Source of the DNA: Biscogniauxia marginata
Taxonomy: Eukaryota > Ascomycota > Sordariomycetes > Xylariales > Xylariaceae
Reading direction: 5' to 3'
DNA length: 64,000 nucleotides
Assembly (NCBI GenBank): GCA_022695795.1
Contig: MU404059.1
Span: 248,001-312,000 of the forward strand
Positions within the stretch are counted from its first letter, which is position 1; each line of letters starts with the position of its first letter. The notes under the pieces were generated by a model that was not told where the DNA came from, searched no databases, and saw nothing but the letters and a program-made list of their open reading frames with translations. Both the position numbers and the translations under genes were made by a program. Shown one piece after another: positions 58,040 through 64,000 of this stretch.

Positions 58040-58979
58040 ATGGGTTACCGCTACGAGCGATTCACGCGCAAGGGGTTCTCGGGGCTGCTAAAAGCGGGAC
58101 ATACGAGGAAGAGCATAATAAATAAGGTGAATGAAATAGCCACGGTCATCGCAGATACCCACTGGAAAACAAAAACGAATCAAGCATTATTACAGCCATG
58201 GGTGAATGTTCTAGGGAACGAGGAACACCACAAAGATCTTGAGGAAATTTCGGTGAAGACCTGGGATCATACTTTGCGGCGGATGTTGGTAGACGGGGCC
58301 TGCATACACATTGCCAGAGACGAAGGGGAGATCGTGGGAGTTGTCGTTGTCCTCAAACTCGAAGGCCGACTCAGAGACGGCATTTTAAAACCTAAGAAGG
58401 CACTTATTACGGAAAAGGAATGCGAAAAGCCAGTTCGCCGACCCGACTTGACCGAGAATGACTGGGCGAAGCAGCTACACGAGTGGGCATTCAGCGAAAT
58501 TCGTACTAGCAACCTATATCATTCCATAGGAATGAATCTAGGGGCCCACATGCGTGAATACCGGCCAAAACTTTGGCGTATGCCCCATCCTTCTTGAGCC
58601 ACACCTCAGAAGCTAATGATATCTTACAGAAATTTCTGGCCTAGCAGTCAAGGAGGGCCACCGAAATAAGGGGATTGGCAAAGAGCTTTTCAGCAGAGCC
58701 CTTTCGGAAGTGCCCAGCGGTGGCGTGGTGTACCTGATGGCGGAGCCCGATGCCACGAAGCTCTATGAAGGCTTCGGATTCGCCTTGTCAGAACTTGAAG
58801 GCCACCAACACATCCTGCTCGAGGTGCTTCACGAGGAGGATAAGCCCAAGACCATCAAGATCCCGGCGATGATCCTGAAGAAAGCCGGGGTTAAGAGAAA
58901 ACGAGAGGCAGAAGAAAGCAGTGAGGCGATGGAAAAACCGGAACCCCCCAAAAAACGGAAGGTAAGATTCAGGACATAG
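58040..58979 (+). CDS. GNAT-family N-acetyltransferase with C-terminal nuclear localisation signal
   Basis: Exons 58040-58577 and 58630-58979 are joined over a 52-nt intron (GTATGC...GCTAATG...TTACAG), giving 295 residues. The acetyl-CoA-binding motif is EGHRNKGIGKELF (about 188-200, R/QxxGxG/A), preceded by the strand ISGLAVK. The later segment KLYEGFGF is the typical beta-6 region. The first 110 residues carry the substrate side and are not recognisable. The last 30 residues are basic and disordered (KRKREAEESS, then PKKRKVRF), with a textbook monopartite nuclear localisation motif. The enzyme should transfer acetyl groups to an amine of a protein or small molecule, and the tail points to the nucleus; the substrate is unknown. 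The intron removes an in-frame TGA. Confidence 0.82.
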
Positions 58980-61900
58980 AACGGATAGTAGCTGCTAGGT
59001 GCACCTTTGGAGTCGGGCTTGATATTCTTGGTGATACGTTCCCTTCATACACTCCCTTCATTCAAAACACTATTCCTTCCTCATGCTTTTCATGTCTCCC
59101 ATCTGCGCACTATTCGAACCTTTTAAACAATCACACTTCACCTAAAACACGGCGTATAGTCCGGAGTCCTAGGGGGGGCGGGCTTTTGCGTTTTGTTATC
59201 CCAAATCTTCACACTCGTCAGCCAATTGATTGCCTTTGTTTTTAACATCTGATCTACATATATTGAAGGTCAGAGTTTAGATAGAACCCTGAATCCCACT
59301 CGCTATTCCTATCCTCCGGCGTATAAGAGATGGGGAAACTGCCAAGTAATTGACTATTTGAACTTTACCTCGCCCACATTGCCGCGTTATAGGAGCAAAG
59401 TCTAAGGCTAGAGCTGGTCTGAAGCTCCCTTCGATAGGATACCCCGGGCATCAACACCTGCTTTTCCTAAATATTATGCCGGAAGCGAGGCTTTTCACTC
59501 TCATTATTAACCACCAAGTCTGGGGGCTTACAGCGGTGGAGGATCATGTGATACCAGGCGAAATGGACAACAAAGGAGACATTCGGCTGTAAAAGGACCA
59601 CCTCCCCATGTACCTTTAGTTCTAGTTCTTTGCAATAACAACGGCCTTACTATACCCCTATATACTGGTGTTTATCCTTTATTCCGAAGTACGGATACTG
59701 CATAGGGGGAAATTTAGTAGGGATAAGTTGGCCAGAAAACAAAAGGCGATAAATCCAGAAGCAAAACCAAGCTCTTAACTGGATAAATAAATAAAAACAC
59801 TAGATGGAATAGGACCGCTAAAATGTTTCTCTACGCTGCACCTTGTCGTTTAATAGCATTTAAATTATGAAGTCTTTCATGTTCCCCGTGGGATAAAGTC
59901 CTATGAGATAAAGCAGCAAATAATATATATATAGCTCTTCCTACAAGGGGAACTACTGGGCTTCGATGAGCGACCACATCTAGGAAATATTAGCATAGAC
60001 TAGGTCAGGAAGCAGGAAATATGTGCAACAGATCAAGTAACAGGAAACAAGAAGGTTTTGCACGTATAACGTGATTTTTACATTCAAAACGCCTCTTTGT
60101 TTTACCAGGCCACAAGTACCTACCTAGCTTGTGTCCCACACAACAAATCTCAGTGATATACACCCTGACACCTTAGCTGTAGCCATACTAGCTGTGGTGG
60201 TCACTTTGAGTTTCATGTTAATTTTTACCTTAATATATGTTTCCTTTTTGGTCCTTTACCAGGCAGGCACCCATGCAAATCACTTAACTTGATATGCCAT
60301 TATACAAGACAGATTTTTGTATCAATCAAACCCACGCCTAGCATAAATTCACCCTTAAGCTATATTTGCGTTTTACAAATAGGCGGCTGCACCAAATGAC
60401 CTAGTAAAAGGGTACAAACTAAATAGGAGCAGAAATGTAGCAACAATAGGTACACATTGAGATTTACTACTTGAAAGCTAGATGGACCAAGTTACGTTTT
60501 GCCATGCATGGTACATATTTAAGCGGGAAAAGAACTGCTCCTATCACACAAAGATTCAACTTGTGATTTCCAGGGAGAAAATTGTTAATAGATAATTGAT
60601 CCTACTCACATACGATACACAGGCGATCTTATATGCACTTTGACAGCGCAACTTCTGCAACTTATTTACTGTCTAATCTTTATTGTGTACTCTGTCTAGC
60701 TTGTATACTTAGCACAGCTATGAGATTACATCTATCTGCACTTCCGTGACCATGGAGTTAATTCGAAACAGTCAACTAGGGCAGGTAAACCATCTTGTTG
60801 CCAGGGACCTAGTGTCTCCATCCAGAAGTATTGTTTAAGGGACATACGAGTTGTCGATTATCCAGTCAGATCCAGGCAAGAAGACAACATTTAACTACAC
60901 ATATTCAACAGTAGATTTCTTGTCCAGGGATCACGGAGATGTGACCTCCTTTCATGTGCTGAAACATAATGTGCCTCTTGTTACGAACCTCGGAACATTG
61001 AGGTATGTAAGTCACGTGATCCGAGGAATGAATAGGTGAATCGTTGATTTCGGATGTACGATTCAACTATTTAGCGAATATGTGAATAGTGAATTTGGGA
61101 TCCACGATTCAACTATTCACTTGATTCGTATGGAAGGAAGACGAGTATAAGTAGATTGGGATTTCCTTGTGTAATTAGTCTCTCGTTCTTCAGCTATCAA
61201 TCTAAGACTACAGTCACTCCTTGATACTATAGTGAGAGTACCTTGAAATCTCTCTGACGAACAAGACATAGTGAATCTCTTGAACCAACCTCAACCCACT
61301 GTTACCTTCAAAACAAGAAAAACCCAGTACGTACTCACCTGTGAAGTCAGCTGACTAGGAACACACAGGGAGGTTCGTCACACCTCTCTACTCTCGGGTA
61401 GGCCACAAAGCCCAAGTCTGGTGCTTAGCTATAGTCGCCGAGAGTCCCAAGGCAAACAACGACATCATTTCGGCACAACTGAAATAGAGCCTCTCGCCGA
61501 CTATAGAACTGATTGTAACTAGTACAAGAGTCCCCAGGGTACCTTTTGCAGCCTGCAATGCCTGAAGGTTTCCGCAACGATGATACATACTGATTGTATT
61601 CCTTGACACGTCAGGTCATGCCTTTTCCCTCTCTATTTATTTACCCTCTGACCTACCTTTTTTCTCTCCCTCTGATCTTTTTCACTGCTCCCAGAATTTC
61701 CAGTAATCACCTTCTCTGCCCTTTCCTCTCCACCAAGTCCCTTCGTCTTTTCCCCACAACTCTTCTTTTCTCGCATTCCCGGAATTCTTAAGACCATACT
61801 TCAACTTGAAGCATTCCTGCCTTTCGTTTTCTGCGCATCTTCAAGCCTCCAAGCTCCCTCGTTCGAGTCCTTCGAGTGAGTCGCCAAATTCAGGCCTTGA

Positions 61901-62246
61901 AGTTTTCCCCCTGCTTGTTTTTTTCTTTTCTTCGCAACACTCTCTCGGTACACCCTCTCCCGGAGTCCTTAGTCCGCTTCGTTTCTCGATCTCACAAGCT
62001 AGTAAGTATTATTCAGCCCTCAAGTCCCTCTTCAGGTGTACGAGCGCCTCGAAAATATAGTTCCCATCTTGTGTATTTGACCATCTTTTTTTTTTCCCCC
62101 TACCCTCAGCCCTTCTCCCCCTACGCAATCATCACTTCTCACGGCTATGCCACTCAGGACTGACATTTAATCCGCGAACAGCAGTGAGGAAAGCTAGCAC
62201 TCTATCGCTACGAGTCTGATCATACGGGCCAGACCCAAATCCGAAG
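58980..62246. other. Long gene-free stretch with hairpin repeats
   Basis: No coding region is supported over 3.2 kb, although the DNA is not extreme in composition. It contains the 36-bp direct/inverted repeat pair near 61036-61117 and a segment near 59620 that resembles 56840. The last 600 bases are C/T-rich and are probably the promoter and leader of the membrane-protein gene at 62247. Confidence 0.45.
61036..61117. repeat. Two imperfect 36-bp repeats, each able to form a hairpin
   Basis: Copies at 61036-61071 and 61082-61117 begin GTGAAT and end with ACGATTCAACTATT; about six positions differ. In the second copy GTGAATAGTGAAT pairs with ATTCAACTATTCAC (to 61120), leaving one unpaired base and a loop of about 12. 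A CACGTGA word lies 20-25 bases upstream, and TATAAGTAG starts about 30 bases downstream of the second copy. This layout recalls fungal LTRs, but no terminal duplication or internal element is visible. Confidence 0.6.
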
Positions 62247-64000
62247 ATGGCATCTGTTCATATGCACAAGCTCGCATTCTTCCTCATGTTTGCGACCGTC
62301 GCTGTGGCTGCGGTCACGGGCAATCGCGTCTCGCGCAAGGACAAACACAAGAATGACCCTCTGTTCTGGCTCTCGGTCGGAATTAGCAGTGTAGCTGTTT
62401 TCGCCGTTGTTGTCTTGCTCTGTCTGCTTTGCTTCAAGTGCAGGAAGCCCAGCCCCAACCCCAGCACGCAGCCGCCTCAATCAATGGAACCTTCTATACA
62501 TTCTGATCCGGAGGACCTGGAACCGGGCGAAGGCCCAAGCATTGGTAAGTCACTCGTTTACTCTTTAATTATTGCTATCCTCTCCCTCTATAGTTCCTTG
62601 ATTTTGGACCATTTATCCTTGTTTGAGGCGTCCCCAGAGCGCGTTCACCTTTATATATAGATTCCATTAGTGGTGCTGTATTCTCTTAGATTACTGTCTC
62701 CTCGTGCGCTCGTGTACCTTTCGAAAGCATACTAATAATTTTCAAACTAGAGCTTCAATATTATAGTACCCCTGGCTATGGTATTCTGAACATGTTCCCC
62801 CATTTTGATGCATCACACAGCAGCGCAGAACCTGAAGCGCCGGCCCGCCCCCATACCATCGCTGAAGGGTCTGCTCATCAACCGGGCGCACTGCCAGTCC
62901 CATTGACCTCGATTGGCCTACCACGTGGCGTACACTCGACAAGAGGATTATCAACCCGGCTCAGCATCTCGCAGGTTCATCAGAACCGACCAGATACCAT
63001 CTACGAGGTGTCGACTGCAAGTGATCTAGCGCCACCTGCTTCACCCACGACAACTGTTCGTGCGTCTGATGTTCCAGAGAGATCGGAGATAACTGTAGCA
63101 ATCACTCAAGACTTTTCCCACAAAAGCTTAGTTCCGGCTCCGCTCACTGTCAAGAAACAGAGGTCGGTGAAAGAGGATTCGTCCCCTGTAGGCACAGGCA
63201 TTAGCGAAGGCATTAACGATAGTCAACTCCGCCGAACTCTCAGTAGCCCGGTTTCCAAGAGAGAGAACGCCCAGTCTTCGCACGCTGCCATTGAACCTGA
63301 GTTGGCCACTTCTGCTGGTAAGTTCCTCATGTCACGTGACACCCCTTGTTTGACCCCTTCCCCTGAGTAAACCTATGCACATTCCACCATCACCACTCCC
63401 ATCAACAATCGATTACTACCAGGGGTTTGATAGTTGTTGCACTGTGACTATATTCAGTCCCAATGAACTACGCAACTAGGCTCCTTCCGAAGTCGTTCAT
63501 CACAACCCCCCCCCCCTTATCAAACTCGTTGCTTTCAATTCGTCAAATATTCTCGATACCGTCAACGCAAATAACCAACCAACTAACCAAACTCTCCAGA
63601 GAACGAGTCGGAAGAGCTTGAGTACCTACAGCCCACGGTGTACGAGCCGCCGAAGATCCCAGAGAAGAGCCAGCGCCGCTCAAGCCAGCGCCGCAAGATC
63701 GCGTCAAGCCGCCCACTTGTGGCCAAAGATCTTCCTCCGCTCCCACCTCGTAGCGATCTAGACACTTTGCCGAGTCAATCGCGAGGGTATATCCCTCGTT
63801 CGTTTGGGCATAGGGATGGTCTTGACCGAATCTTGTACAACGCTCCTGCCGAGCGCAACGCCTGGCCCCTCTTCCCGGCTATCTCCCATGACGCGTCCCA
63901 GTATCAGTTGCCGGCGAGCTACGCCAGCAGCCAGTGTCTGCCCAACGTCGGATCGACCGCCACCTTCCACTCTGTAGACAGCAACGGCTTTGGTGACGCC
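62247..64000 (+). CDS. Single-pass membrane protein, 3' end beyond window
   Basis: Exons 62247-62544, 62751-63317 and 63600 to the window edge, with introns of 206 and 282 nt, keep phase 1 throughout; 422 residues are visible. The N-terminus is a signal peptide (about 1-23), then a very short basic ectodomain (NRVSRKDKHKND) and a membrane helix at about 41-63 (LSVGISSVAVFAVVVLLCLLCF). A long Ser/Pro-rich cytoplasmic tail follows. It contains Pro-rich stretches (PPLPPRS) that could bind SH3-type domains. I recognise no catalytic domain. The frame is open to base 64000, so the protein is partial. It could be a cell-surface anchor or sensor-like protein; this is a guess from topology only. Confidence 0.7.

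Overview
The window looks like nuclear DNA of a filamentous ascomycete (Pezizomycotina, probably Sordariomycetes). Genes are single, spaced, on both strands and not in operons. Introns are mostly 50-80 nt, GT...AG, often with a CTAAC/CTAAT branch site. The family set (HET domain, FunK1-type kinase, DUF7708-like STAND protein, GH55 glucanase, NRPS-like reductase, fungal amidoligase) is typical of that group. The class assignment is inference from family content, not from a marker gene.

Left part (1-15.5 kb): a lone amidoligase-fold gene, one weak hypothetical ORF, an F-box/WD40 ubiquitin-ligase adaptor, an F-box gene with a spliced 3' exon, and an inositol phosphosphingolipid phospholipase C (ISC1 type). 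Between them lie long AT-rich or pyrimidine-rich stretches without genes.

Middle part (15.9-31 kb) is an accessory, conflict-type region. It holds an intact HET-domain gene, a 3.7 kb gene-free stretch and an intact four-exon STAND/NLR-like gene with a degenerate P-loop. These are followed by three tightly packed relics: a patatin-like phospholipase with a RING-like finger (+), a FunK1 protein kinase (-) and an AAA ATPase with an RS-rich tail (+). The relics carry in-frame stops that mostly fit C-to-T change at CpA (RIP-like), with very few frameshifts in the kinase. A 54-aa Cys-rich small ORF with an upstream TATA box follows.

Right part (32-64 kb): a very GC-rich M6-type metallopeptidase (possible horizontal acquisition), another F-box gene, a class I glutamine amidotransferase-like gene, a Myb-like nuclear factor and an Ap4A phosphorylase. 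Then come a secreted GH55 beta-1,3-glucanase with a Ser/Gly/Thr-rich tail, an NRPS-like A-T-R reductase with a frameshift near its C-terminus, and a FIT2/Scs3 lipid-droplet protein. A GNAT acetyltransferase with a C-terminal nuclear localisation signal and a single-pass membrane protein running off the right edge complete the set. I see no rRNA, convincing tRNA, CRISPR or intact transposon. The genes do not form one evident pathway; the clearest shared theme is the island of self/non-self and defence-type families at 15.9-30.2 kb, most of it decayed.
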